A stretch of 64,000 nt of DNA from an uncultured Cellvibrio sp. (GTDB lineage: Bacteria > Pseudomonadota > Gammaproteobacteria > Pseudomonadales > Cellvibrionaceae). Each line of letters begins with the position of its first letter. Position 1 is the first letter of the stretch. Of the stretch, positions 55,901 to 63,727 are shown piece after piece. The DNA lies in contig CAMLKG010000013.1 of assembly GCA_946480695.1 (NCBI GenBank), forward strand, positions 1-64,000, read 5' to 3'. The translations under genes and the position numbers were made by a program. The notes beneath the pieces are model-generated. The model worked only from the letters and a program-made list of their open reading frames with translations, was not told the origin of the DNA and did not search any database.

Positions 55901-56221
55901 GGTCGAGACACCGACTTTCATCTCACCCATAAACGGGATGGAACCCCACCAGCGGTGGGTCATGGTCGGTTTGCCATTGGCCGGTGATACTTCCTGCGGA
56001 TATATAGGGGTAGGCGCGCCTATGGGGTTACAACTGCTCACGCCGGGTTTAACCACGCCCGCATTGTGGATCCAGTTACCGTAGTCCACGGTGCATTTCC
56101 ATCCGGCGGTATTGATGGTATCGCTGATATTACCGGCACCATAGTTGATGATCGCCGCCTGGCTTGCATGGGCAAAACCCAATGCGCCCAGCAACAGCAG
56201 GACTCTGTTGAATCTTTTCAT
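52958..56221 (-). CDS. GH81 endo-beta-1,3-glucanase with CBM56 and CBM6
   Basis: 1087 residues. A Sec signal peptide (to about 22) is followed by the GH81 catalytic domain (about 30-790), with DHHFHYGYF near the general acid region and NNESTSEAANAY carrying the catalytic glutamate. A serine linker leads to a CBM56 module (about 858-940), a second poly-serine linker, and a C-terminal CBM6 (965-1087, VQAEAFTAM...NWFRI). Both modules are of beta-glucan-binding families. It degrades laminarin or callose extracellularly. An operator-like element lies about 180 bp upstream. Confidence 0.94.
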   Translation of the reverse strand: MKRFNRVLLLLGALGFAHASQAAIINYGAGNISDTINTAGWKCTVDYGNWIHNAGVVKPGVSSCNPIGAPTPIYPQEVSPANGKPTMTHRWWGSIPFMGEMKVGVSTDAGYITPDPITARITERGVRLLGIPGGLRTGTNDTIYAIPDPFSEVFDGIAVGNSAYSNLEAFLKDYSDGSVTVQWKSGSTAVMEATFVHGSPYVYFTALQGNLVVRTKSADGGEKGIFYQSGNSLGVWTDVAGNRNAFLITGHDTTTFSGVNTNSIGVTNGTKRMTVAWLPQLTGTPSSAMISAFAQYATQQVDKVNINYSVDRTTNKVTITHQYQFNGANVTTMAGLLPLHWKNSTQAVTSYKVRSARGVTKFATTSSYSYTIPYVGVLPYFPENIGDYNATQLRALVTEFVSQGTATWNTATDTYWAGKNYGKVAELAAIARSIGMVTEANQMIAWLKAELQDWFRANTTGALDTTKYFVYDNNWNTLLGFDESFGAQQQLNDHHFHYGYFVRAAAEVCRVDANWCSASQYGPMVELLIRDYAAGRNDAQFPYLRNFDPAYGFSWASGHANFALGNNNESTSEAANAYGAIILYGMITGNNDLVNRGMYLHASSTATYWEYWNNIDRFKGLGGDYDNFSSTYTKPTTSIIWGNGHVFSTWFSGAYAHILGIQGLPLSPLVLHIGQHADYLNNYVALGLSESSNGKPSGLPNGQWRDVWWNIWAMTNGQAAVDDMLAYGLNNLTPEEGETKAHTYHWVYTLKQLGHLATGTGALTANHPAAVAFNKNGTLTYIAYNFGCSAISVAYSDGTGFSVPAKGYALKRTGQAVVSSGAGCSGTSSSVASSTPASAAPSSVPVASSSVASSAVATPYGYTVVGSTSVRFHANNAAWADIHYTINNGAQQNIRMTHNADNSNTYDLANIPAGATVRYFFTIAQGAGAYDTAWAQFTCCSGGASSTPASSKPASSSSSSVFSQLVQAEAFTAMNGVQTETTTDTNGGQNVAYIDAGDWMAYANITIPTTGSYRIEYRVASPSGSLLSADMNAGSIQLGNVAIPATGGWQNWTTVNHTVTLNAGTYSFGVFAQQAGWNFNWFRITRL

Positions 56222-56593
56222 AATAGTGACCTAGACAAGTGTTGTTATTGGTTATTCGAACCAGGGGTTTCGCGGACCGGACCGGCATTATTTTTATTAT
56301 TTCCCTGGCACTGCCTGTGCCAAATTGATCGTCGGTGCCCTAACGGCAAACCACAAAGGGAACCCCAGTTGCACCAGTCTTAACCAGCCACACCACCCTG
56401 TCGTCCCATCTTGGGCCCGCACCCTAAGGTGGGCATCGTCTCACTTTAGGCAGATGTAAAGGGGGAAGCCTTGTTGGAATAGAAAAGATCGGGGCAGCTA
56501 CCCTTAAGTGCTGGTTAGAAGTGGTTTCGCAGCGAGACGACTCCCGCCGGGGTAGCATTGTGCCTTTCTTTCAATCAATTAAAGGAACCATGT
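56222..56593. other. Gap upstream of GH81
   Basis: About 370 bp without a gene. It contains the GH81 promoter and the operator-like block at 56400-56450. Its plus-strand end (AAAGGA at 56581-56586) is the ribosome binding site of the decayed operon that follows. Confidence 0.5.
56400..56450 (-). promoter_or_regulatory. Putative glucan-regulon operator upstream of GH81
   Basis: GTCGTCCCATCTT (56400-56412), inverted AAGGTGGGCATCGTC (56426-56440) and a third half-site CTCACTTTAGG occur together about 180-230 bp before the GH81 start. The core matches those before the TonB receptor and GH3. Confidence 0.55.
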
Positions 56594-56948
56594 ATGTAGG
56601 CAACACACTGGGAAGCAGAAGAGCGTTACACCAAAGTGAGGCAAGCGGTACTGGACGAGATCAACAGGGAACTAGCCGGTAACAGGCAGGTAGGCATGAG
56701 GGCAAAATTCATAGATCAAAGCGCTCTTTTGCAATCAGAGCAATGGATCAGTCAGCTAATCGGAGGGTAGATTGGCAATGGATTTGTGGATATAACCTAT
56801 TCAGGTTCCGCCACCCAGCGTTTGAAATGGCGTTATGGCAGGACAATAAGCTCCTCAGCCTGAATTTGGGGCTCCCTACCTATAGTGGCAGCAAGCTACG
56901 GTTACGAATCCTATTAACGCCGATGTCAGACGTATTATCAGACTGTAG
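56594..56948 (+). pseudogene. Decayed GNAT-like gene
   Basis: After AAAGGA and the ATG at 56594, codon 2 is TAG. The frame is then open: ATHWEAEERYTKVRQ... to QWISQLIGG (56600-56767), where a GGG run precedes a TAG. One frame shift lower it continues VDWQWICGYNLFRFRHPAFEMALW...GLPTYSGSKLRLR. A further shift gives TNPINADVRRIIRL and a stop at 56948. The pieces read as one protein that resembles, from memory, a GNAT-like family. A nonsense codon and two frameshifts make it non-functional as written. Confidence 0.55.
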
Positions 56949-56956
56949 GACTCAAT

Positions 56957-57161
56957 ATGAGTGACAAAATCAAACATTTGAGCGAACAACGCGCAAAAAG
57001 AAATCGCAAACTATTGCGGATGCTATCAAGCGCGCGCAAGCACATATCCGCAATATACATGCAGAAGATATGGAAGAGCCGAAAAGATTTGCTTCAGGGG
57101 ATATGAAAAGTGTCTGGAAAATCCTGATTCCTATGAAAAAGAGGATGACGAAAATAAATGA
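56957..57161 (+). pseudogene. Small gene broken by two homopolymer frameshifts
   Basis: The ATG at 56957 starts MSDKIKHLSEQRAK. At the A5 run (56995-56999) the sensible frame moves to KSQTIADAIKRAQAHIRNIHAEDMEEPKRFASG. At the G4 run (57097-57100) it moves again to YEKCLENPDSYEKEDDENK and a stop at 57161. Each step fits loss of one base. The reconstructed ~66-residue acidic protein has no family I recognise. Its start nearly touches the end of the GNAT-like remnant and its end overlaps the next start (ATGA), as in an operon. Confidence 0.5.
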
Positions 57162-57288
57162 CAAATGAATCTGTAAAGCCCCGACTGAAATTGATGCGAG
57201 CCGTATGCATGAATATTTTGTGTATCGGATCACATATCAATTTCCCCGCCAAAATCAAAATACCGACACTAACGACCTAAGGGATTAA
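57158..57288 (+). pseudogene. Small gene broken by one homopolymer frameshift
   Basis: The ATG at 57158 overlaps the preceding stop. The frame reads MTNESVKP, and at the C4 run (57179-57182) the coding-like frame shifts to PTEIDASRMHEYFVYRITYQFPRQ...DLRD with a stop at 57288. The single shift again equals one lost base. The reconstructed protein is about 43 residues with no known family. The tae4-like start follows 3 bp later. Confidence 0.45.
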
Positions 57289-57291
57289 CCT

Positions 57292-57744
57292 ATGCCCACT
57301 GTAACCGCGCAAACCCTATGGGATAACCATCCCTACCCGGCTTCCCCATGTAACTCCAGTTTATTTCCGAATCAATGTGCAATCCGAATGAGCGTAGCAT
57401 TACAGAAATCAGGAATAGACACATCCTCATTCGATAAGCTCTATCCTCGTCGCAGATGTTGTACAGCTTACCCCAGCCTTAAGCATCACAGGCCAGGTCA
57501 TATTATGTCTGCGCAAGAGTTAGCTAATTGGATCGACAAAAATCCCTCTACGTTTGGAAAAACGAAAAAGTATACAAAAAAAGTAGCCTCTTCCTATTTC
57601 GTGGGCAAAAAAGGAATTGTATTTATTATGAATGGATGGGGATCAACAGACCATATTGATATATGGGATGGCAGCGACATGAAAGGCGGACAGCAACAAT
57701 ATTTTTCATTAGGAGAGGAAGTATGGTTTTGGCAACTCGATTAA
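57292..57744 (+). CDS. Tae4-like peptidoglycan amidase, type VI secretion effector family
   Basis: 150 residues without a signal peptide. NQCAIRMSVAL carries the catalytic C29, and GKKGIVFIMNGWG followed by DHIDIWDG gives H121 and the acidic partners. The order and spacing match Tae4 of Salmonella and Enterobacter, which cut the gamma-D-Glu-mDAP bond in rival cell walls after delivery by a type VI system (family knowledge). No type VI structural genes are in the window. The end overlaps by 22 bp the next gene, a lipoprotein likely to protect the producer. The region is AT-richer than its neighbours, which suggests transfer. Confidence 0.82.
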   Translation: MPTVTAQTLWDNHPYPASPCNSSLFPNQCAIRMSVALQKSGIDTSSFDKLYPRRRCCTAYPSLKHHRPGHIMSAQELANWIDKNPSTFGKTKKYTKKVASSYFVGKKGIVFIMNGWGSTDHIDIWDGSDMKGGQQQYFSLGEEVWFWQLD

Positions 57745-58220
57745 TATCACTAGGCATCATTGTTTGTACCTTACTAAGCGCAGGCTGTCAGGCTGAACCT
57801 ATCAATATTTCTGATGAAACAACTTTGGATAAGTATCACCTGCAATTGGTGGATAATGATTCCAAGTGCTTTCTATTAAGCAAGAAAGATCAATCAACGA
57901 ATAAAGTCGAATTATTGTTGCAGCCACCTTGCCATTTTGCGAGAAAAAGCGATTCTGATTTATTGAAATTTTCCTATCCAGATAAGAGCTTGCAAGCTGT
58001 AGCTCTAGTTATCGGCAATCCCGTATCTATAGAAAAGCGAAAAAAGTGGAATTTAGAAGATTCAATGATATGCGGAGAAAAACGTCAAGCCATTTATTTG
58101 TCGAAAGGTAACTTAACCATATCGAAAACCACTATGGATGGCGGATTAGCCTGTAAAGACAGCGGGATTGATGAAAAAGACTTTGCCTATTTTGCTACAG
58201 AGTTTAGCAAGAAAAACTAA
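57723..58220 (+). CDS. Small lipoprotein, candidate immunity protein to the Tae4-like amidase
   Basis: 165 residues from the ATG at 57723; GGAGAGGAAGT just before it is a strong ribosome binding site. The signal peptide ends in LLSAGC (lipobox C near residue 22), so the protein is exported and lipidated, as needed to guard periplasmic peptidoglycan. The mature part has four further cysteines, and no family is recognised with confidence. The 22-bp overlap with the amidase gene and the shared location make an effector-immunity pair likely. Function is inferred from context only. Confidence 0.6.
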   Translation: MVLATRLISLGIIVCTLLSAGCQAEPINISDETTLDKYHLQLVDNDSKCFLLSKKDQSTNKVELLLQPPCHFARKSDSDLLKFSYPDKSLQAVALVIGNPVSIEKRKKWNLEDSMICGEKRQAIYLSKGNLTISKTTMDGGLACKDSGIDEKDFAYFATEFSKKN

Positions 58221-58553
58221 CTAACCAGTTCTGGATAAAGGAAAGCCTGTTTCCATAAAGTTGTTACAATGTGAGAGAGAACAAACATAGTAGAAACAAA
58301 AGAAAACAGGCTTTGTCAATTCTAATACCGCATTTCACTAATTACTAAAACCTTTATCGAGACATGATTTTGAAACGGAAGCAAGGAAGCATCATGTCGG
58401 TCAAAAATTGAAAAGGAGCTTTTACCCATGCCGGGTGAGGCCAATCCAAAGGACTACTACACCATACCTTCACGAAGCACAAAGGGCAGCTAACCAACAA
58501 AAAGCTGCCCGGCACCAGCCGGGCAGAAGCGATGCGCTACGGAAAGTATGCGC
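58221..58553. other. Gap after the effector pair, with inverted repeats
   Basis: About 330 bp with no credible gene. AAAGCCTGTTTCC (58242-58254) and GAAAACAGGCTTT (58302-58314) form an imperfect inverted repeat around 47 bp. ACATGAT and ATCATGT (58362-58398) form another. These could be ends of a small mobile-element remnant or a long terminator hairpin. The right part holds the pectate lyase terminator. Confidence 0.35.
58496..58528 (-). terminator. Terminator of the pectate lyase gene
   Basis: CTGCCCGGC / GCCGGGCAG stem with a 4-nt loop and a minus-strand T5 run, about 28 bp after the stop. Confidence 0.88.
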
Positions 58554-59702
58554 TTAGGGAATGGGGCAGGAACCCGTGCAAGCAGAAGTATTCATTTGGC
58601 TGATGCCCAGCAAGGTCACATCGGCGGGGCGCACATCACATGCCGGGGTATCGAACTCAACCCCCAGGGCCGAAGTACTGCCCTGGCCTTTCACCACACC
58701 TTTGTACACCTGGCAAATCTTGGTTTTAGACGTGCTGCTGTTATTGAGAGTCAGGTTGCGAATAACCGCAACGTCACCGAAGTTGGAATTGATTCCCACG
58801 ATGGTGCTCACATCGCGTGTAATCACATCATTAATAACGATCTTGCGCGGGCCACCATTGTTAGTGCAATCACCGCAGGTACGTGCCAGCTTGCCGGATT
58901 TCTCCACGTAGAATTTACTGATATGCAATTCGCCGCGGCCATTGAACTGGAAGGTTTTATCCGAACCGTTAAAGGCCGCACCGCAGGTTACATTCATGAT
59001 GGTGCCGACCGGGCCCATCGCGGTTGCGGCATCCTCACCGATATCTTCCCACCACACATGGTCGAGGGTGCAATTGCCTTTACAGTGGATACCATCAGCC
59101 GCGAGCGAGCCGATAATCACATTGCGCACTACCCCACCCTCCTGGACCTCGAATACCGGTGGCTGGCCTTCGCTTTGGCTGCCACCCGACAGGTTGTAGC
59201 GCTTATTCTGGCCATCAAACACTTCCCCTGCTGCTACTACACGGGTTTGGCTAAATTGCACGGTTTCCGTCGGCTCGGGTTTTTCACAACCGGGGTAATA
59301 ACTACCGACGGGCGGATTAGTGACTGAACTGGATGACGAGCTTGTCGCTACCGAACTCCTTGAACTGCTGGTGGAACTCACGGAACTGGAAGCAGGTTTG
59401 CTGGATGACGATTGCGCCGGTGCAGAACTGCTGGCGACGGATGTCGTGCGCGGTATCGAGCATTCGTTCACACCACCGGGAACCCGCGCCCCGAAAGTCG
59501 CTTCGGAACATACAAAACTGCCCGAGAGCACCTTGTAAGTAAATGTATCGGCACGCCCGAACGCCACGGTTGTGAATGTGGGGACAGAACAGGTTTTACC
59601 TTCGTTGCAAATGGTTACAAAACCCGAAGGACGATTGGCAGCCAGGGCAGTCGATGCAAGCGCCACCAGCAAAACGCCGGAGAAGATAAGGGGAATACGC
59701 AT
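58554..59702 (-). CDS. PL3 pectate lyase, secreted
   Basis: 382 residues. A signal peptide (to ALAA, about 22) is followed by a small N-terminal module (23-85) with four cysteines (ICNEGKTC, FVCSEATFG, GGVNEC) that I do not recognise. A 50-residue serine linker leads to the PL3 parallel beta-helix (about 138-382), with VQEGGVVRNVIIGSLAADGIHCKGNCTLDHVWWEDIGEDA. It cleaves polygalacturonate by calcium-dependent beta-elimination in family members. It has its own upstream region and terminator, so it is probably monocistronic. Confidence 0.92.
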   Translation of the reverse strand: MRIPLIFSGVLLVALASTALAANRPSGFVTICNEGKTCSVPTFTTVAFGRADTFTYKVLSGSFVCSEATFGARVPGGVNECSIPRTTSVASSSAPAQSSSSKPASSSVSSTSSSRSSVATSSSSSSVTNPPVGSYYPGCEKPEPTETVQFSQTRVVAAGEVFDGQNKRYNLSGGSQSEGQPPVFEVQEGGVVRNVIIGSLAADGIHCKGNCTLDHVWWEDIGEDAATAMGPVGTIMNVTCGAAFNGSDKTFQFNGRGELHISKFYVEKSGKLARTCGDCTNNGGPRKIVINDVITRDVSTIVGINSNFGDVAVIRNLTLNNSSTSKTKICQVYKGVVKGQGSTSALGVEFDTPACDVRPADVTLLGISQMNTSACTGSCPIP

Positions 59703-60145
59703 AATGATGTCCTCAAAAAGATTTACGCTGTGTTTTCGTTATGAAAAATTCACTGCTGAAAACTCATGAGGTATTGCACGGAGCCGAATAATCCTTTCCT
59801 GTAAGAGGGAGGAAAACTGCACGGAACCAGGAATTGCCACGCCGAAAAAATTATCGTTATTTTAAATGGCTCTATGAGCCAAGCGGTGTGAGTCTACGCT
59901 GCCGCAAAAAAACCACAATTACACCCAGGTAAAAATTGCAGAATCAAGACCCATCCCACACATGGATTGCCTACTGACAGGCACTAATTGTAGAAGCAAT
60001 TCAAATTTGAAGACCGGATAAAAACTGGAATTTTTTTAATTTAAATTTAATTTTTAAATACCGAAAGACAACACAGAAAAAATATCACCCATAAAAAAGC
60101 GATCCGAAGATCGCTTTCTGCTACCTGGCCAAAAAAATCGGGTGA
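59703..60145. other. Gap between the pectate lyase and pgk
   Basis: About 440 bp. No gene seen. It holds the pectate lyase promoter region, a perfect 12-bp palindrome TTCAAATTTGAA at 60000-60011, an A/T-rich tract at 60025-60060, and the pgk terminator. Confidence 0.5.
60091..60120 (-). terminator. Terminator of pgk
   Basis: AAAGCGATC / GATCGCTTT stem with a short loop and T6 on the minus strand, about 27 bp after the stop. Confidence 0.88.
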
Positions 60146-61318
60146 TTAACCTTTGGCGCGCTCTTCCAGAATCGCAACGGCGGGAAGTTTTTTTCCTTCG
60201 ACGAATTCCAGGAACGCGCCGCCGCCAGTAGAAACATAGGAAATTTTATCCGCCAGGTTCCACTTATCGATTGCAGCCAAGGTATCGCCGCCGCCCGCTA
60301 CCGAAAAAGCGCCACTTTCAGCAATGGCACGCGCAACCACTTCGGTGCCTTTTGCAAAGGCGTCAAACTCGAACACACCGCATGGGCCATTCCATAATAC
60401 TGTTTTGGCATTCTTAACAATTTCTGCAACGCGCGCAGCCGTTTCCGGACCATAGTCAACGATTTCTTCATCGGACTGGATCTCGTTAACTTTTTTCTCA
60501 ACGGCAACGGAGTTGTGATTCCACTGTTTGAAACCTTCCTTGGTTACGCGCACATCAGTTGCAAAAACCACTTCGGTTTGTGCGCGCAAACGCTGCGCTT
60601 CCGGGATCAAATCTTTTTCGTGCAATGAATTACCCACTTCGTTGCCCGCCGAAGCAACGAAAGTGTTGGAGATGCCACCGCCGACTACCAGGATGTCAGC
60701 AATTTTGGAAACCGCGTCCAACACGCTCAACTTGGTGGATACTTTTGAACCGCCGACAATTGCCACCAACGGGCGCGCAGGATTGTCGAGCACTTTGCCC
60801 AACGCATCCAATTCCGCCGCCAGCAACGGACCCGCGCAGGCGATAGGGGCAAACTTCGCAACGCCGTGGGTAGAAGCTTGTGCGCGGTGCGCAGTACCGA
60901 ATGCATCCATTACAAACACATCACAAAGCGCGGCCATTTTTTTGGAAAGCTCGTCAGAATTCTTGCCTTCACCCACATTAAAGCGCACGTTTTCCAGCAA
61001 CACCAAATCGCCGTCCATCGCAAAGCCATCAACCCAGTTTTTTACCAATGGCACATTGCGGCCCAATTTTTCGCTTAAATATTTTGCAACCGGCGCAAGT
61101 GAAGAAGCTTCTTCATAAACACCTTCTTCCGGGCGGCCGAGATGCGACATCACCATCACTTTCGCGCCCTTGCTTAAGGCTTCCTTGATGGTAGGAATAG
61201 AAGCATCAATACGCACCGCACTGGTGATACGTCCATCTTCCAATGGCACATTCAGATCCTGGCGAATCAATACACGCTTGCCGGCGAGGTCCTGGTCTTT
61301 CATTAATTTTACGGTCAT
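60146..61318 (-). CDS. pgk: Phosphoglycerate kinase
   Basis: 390 residues. The substrate-binding [11 protein letters not shown] (about 19-29), MSHLGRP, the hinge segment and nucleotide-binding region GGSKVSTKL, and the C-terminal [12 protein letters not shown] and [10 protein letters not shown] are all present. It transfers phosphate from 1,3-bisphosphoglycerate to ADP. In many relatives an erythrose-4-phosphate dehydrogenase gene stands between tkt and pgk. Here only a small secreted-protein gene does. Confidence 0.97.
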   Translation of the reverse strand: MTVKLMKDQDLAGKRVLIRQDLNVPLEDGRITSAVRIDASIPTIKEALSKGAKVMVMSHLGRPEEGVYEEASSLAPVAKYLSEKLGRNVPLVKNWVDGFAMDGDLVLLENVRFNVGEGKNSDELSKKMAALCDVFVMDAFGTAHRAQASTHGVAKFAPIACAGPLLAAELDALGKVLDNPARPLVAIVGGSKVSTKLSVLDAVSKIADILVVGGGISNTFVASAGNEVGNSLHEKDLIPEAQRLRAQTEVVFATDVRVTKEGFKQWNHNSVAVEKKVNEIQSDEEIVDYGPETAARVAEIVKNAKTVLWNGPCGVFEFDAFAKGTEVVARAIAESGAFSVAGGGDTLAAIDKWNLADKISYVSTGGGAFLEFVEGKKLPAVAILEERAKG

Positions 61319-61357
61319 GGCGAATACCCGATTAAAAATTAGAAGAAAACAAAAATA

Positions 61358-61666
61358 TCATTTTAGTGCTGAGATTCGATGCAACTTATGGGCAGCAGGC
61401 ACTGAACCACCTGCGTTAGAATCGGCGGTATCGTAACAATGAAAGTGCGCCTTTTTACCTGACGCATACAGCGTCAAAATAATTGAATTCAATGTTTTTT
61501 GCGCCGCAGAAATATAACACCAGGTTCCATTTGAAAGCTTAAAATGAACAACGGTAGTTTCCGTATTTTCCCAAGCCATGATTTCTACTATGGTTTGATT
61601 AGTGGATTCTTTCCATGCAAAGGCAGGAGCCGATGCAAATATTAAGGCCAGCAAAAAAATTTTCAT
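61358..61666 (-). CDS. Small secreted protein, unknown
   Basis: 102 residues with a clear signal peptide (MKIFLLALIFASAPAFA). The ~85-residue mature part has two cysteines (TWCYIS and HFHCYD), possibly a disulfide, and an HKLHRI end. No family is recognised. It lies between tkt and pgk on the same strand, 57 bp after tkt and 39 bp before pgk, so it may be carried on a tkt-pgk transcript. A link to glycolysis is not expected for a secreted protein. Confidence 0.65.
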   Translation of the reverse strand: MKIFLLALIFASAPAFAWKESTNQTIVEIMAWENTETTVVHFKLSNGTWCYISAAQKTLNSIILTLYASGKKAHFHCYDTADSNAGGSVPAAHKLHRISALK

Positions 61667-61688
61667 TTAAACCTTTCCGTCCATATTA

Positions 61689-61713
61689 AACCGGAAGCTG
61701 TGAGCTTCCGGCA
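61689..61713 (-). terminator. Weak hairpin after tkt
   Basis: CCGGAAGCT / AGCTTCCGG, a perfect 9-bp stem 10 bp after the tkt stop. Only three T follow on the minus strand, so partial termination is likely. Confidence 0.65.
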
Positions 61714-61723
61714 TATTCAAAGA

Positions 61724-63727
61724 TTAGTCTTCCAACAACTCCTCAACAGTGCTGACGATATTATCGACAGTGAAGCCGAAATGCTCCAGCAGCTTGCCGC
61801 CGGGTGCGGACTCACCGAAAGTCGTCATACCGACGATGCGGCCGTCGAAGCCTACGTATTTGTACCAGTAATCCACGTGTGCAGTTTCTACCGCAACACG
61901 CGCAGATACGTGGCTTGGCAATACAGATTCTTTGTAGGCAGCATCCTGTTGATCAAATACCGATGTTGACGGCATGGACACAACGCGCACGTTTTTGCCT
62001 TTTGCTTTCAGTGCCTCAGCCGCTTTTACCGTAACACCCACTTCTGAACCGGTGGCAATCAGGATTGCGTCCGGCTCGCCTTGCGAGTCAACCAACACAT
62101 AACCGCCTTTGGCGATATTGGCTACTTGCGCAGGCGTACGCGCGAAGAACTCCAGGTTTTGACGGCTGAATACCAGGGCCGCCGGGCCATCTTTGCGCTC
62201 AACCGCGGCTTTCCAGGCTACCGCCGATTCAGTGCTGTCCGCCGGGCGCCAGGTGTGCAGGTTAGGGGTTAAACGCAAGGTGCCTAACACTTCGATTGGC
62301 TGGTGAGTCGGGCCGTCTTCGCCCTGGCCGATGGAATCGTGGGTATATACGAAAACATTGCGCAGTTTCATCAGTGCCGACATACGCACCGCGTTAGCCG
62401 CATACTGCTGGAACATCAGGAAGGTTGCACCGTAGGGAATGAAGCCGCCGTGCGCAGAAACACCGTTCATGATCGCGCTCATACCGAATTCGCGCACGCC
62501 GTAATACACGTAGTTACCGCTCGCATCACCCGCTTCCACGCCTTTGGATTTCTTCACCAAGGTCAGGTTGGAGCCGGCGAGGTCGGCAGAACCGCCGAGG
62601 ATTTCCGGCAACCACTCCACAAAGGCAGCAATAGTATTTTGCGATGCTTTACGGCTCGCAATTTTTTCGCCTTTGGCTTGGGTTTCAGCAATGAATGCTT
62701 CCGCTTTCGCCGCGAAGTCAGCCGGCAATTCACCTTTAATGACGCGACGCTCATATTCAGCCGCCAATTCCGGGTGCGCGGATTTGTAGGCAGCAAATTT
62801 TTCGCCCCAGGATTTTTCTGCCGCGGCGCCTTTTTCTTTTGCATCCCAACCGGCGTAGACATCGGCAGGAACCGCAAATGGCTCGTAGTTCCAGTCCAGG
62901 GTTTTGCGCACCAGGGCCACTTCTTCCAAACCGAGTGGCGAGCCATGGCAATCGTGTGAGCCCTGCTTATTCGGAGAACCGAAACCGATGATGGTTTTGG
63001 TAACGATCAGGGTTGGTTTTTTGGTTTCAGCGCGCGCCGCTTCGATCGCGGCTTTAATCGCGTCCGGATTATGGCCATCAACCGCCGGGATTACATGCCA
63101 GCCGTAGGCTTCGAAACGCTTTGGTGTGTCGTCGGTAAACCAGCCTTCAACATGGCCATCAATGGAAATACCGTTATCGTCATAGAACGCAATCAGCTTG
63201 CCCAGGCCCAGGGTACCGGCCAGCGAACAGGCTTCATGGGAAACACCTTCCATCATGCAGCCATCGCCAAGGAAACAGTAGGTAAAGTGATTAACAACTT
63301 CATGGCCGTCGCGGTTGAATTGCGCTGCCAATACTTTTTCAGCCAGCGCCATACCTACCGCATTGGCGATACCTTGACCCAATGGACCGGTAGTGGTTTC
63401 CACACCGGGGGTATAACCCAATTCGGGATGGCCCGGGGTTTTGGAATGCAATTGACGGAATTGCTGCAAGTCTTCGATAGAAACATCGTAACCGCTCAGG
63501 TGCAACAGGGAGTAAACCAGCATCGAGCCATGGCCGTTTGACAGTACGAAACGGTCGCGGTCAGCCCATTGGGGATTGTTCGGGTTGTGCTTTAAAAAGT
63601 CGTTCCATAGAACTTCGGCGATGTCCGCCATGCCCATTGGGGCGCCCGGGTGGCCTGAGTTGGCTTTCTGAACCGCATCCATGGAGAGGACACGAATCGC
63701 ATTGGCAAGGTGTTGACGAGTTGGCAT
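61724..63727 (-). CDS. tkt: Transketolase
   Basis: 667 residues from the ATG (complement 63725-63727); an in-frame TTG nine bases earlier sits only 2 bp from AAGGAG and is unlikely. The N-terminus [31 protein letters not shown], the ThDP motif beginning GDGCMMEG (about 151-158) and ending in DDNGISIDG, and the pyrimidine-domain [18 protein letters not shown] are typical. It moves two-carbon ketol units in the pentose phosphate pathway. The length equals E. coli TktA (663). Confidence 0.97.
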   Translation of the reverse strand: MPTRQHLANAIRVLSMDAVQKANSGHPGAPMGMADIAEVLWNDFLKHNPNNPQWADRDRFVLSNGHGSMLVYSLLHLSGYDVSIEDLQQFRQLHSKTPGHPELGYTPGVETTTGPLGQGIANAVGMALAEKVLAAQFNRDGHEVVNHFTYCFLGDGCMMEGVSHEACSLAGTLGLGKLIAFYDDNGISIDGHVEGWFTDDTPKRFEAYGWHVIPAVDGHNPDAIKAAIEAARAETKKPTLIVTKTIIGFGSPNKQGSHDCHGSPLGLEEVALVRKTLDWNYEPFAVPADVYAGWDAKEKGAAAEKSWGEKFAAYKSAHPELAAEYERRVIKGELPADFAAKAEAFIAETQAKGEKIASRKASQNTIAAFVEWLPEILGGSADLAGSNLTLVKKSKGVEAGDASGNYVYYGVREFGMSAIMNGVSAHGGFIPYGATFLMFQQYAANAVRMSALMKLRNVFVYTHDSIGQGEDGPTHQPIEVLGTLRLTPNLHTWRPADSTESAVAWKAAVERKDGPAALVFSRQNLEFFARTPAQVANIAKGGYVLVDSQGEPDAILIATGSEVGVTVKAAEALKAKGKNVRVVSMPSTSVFDQQDAAYKESVLPSHVSARVAVETAHVDYWYKYVGFDGRIVGMTTFGESAPGGKLLEHFGFTVDNIVSTVEELLED

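Noticed and set aside
56743..56964. 73-codon open frame as an intact gene
   Set aside because: Its start is an arbitrary ATG within the GNAT-like remnant. The protein-like part begins only after a frameshift at the GGG run, so it is treated as part of a pseudogene.
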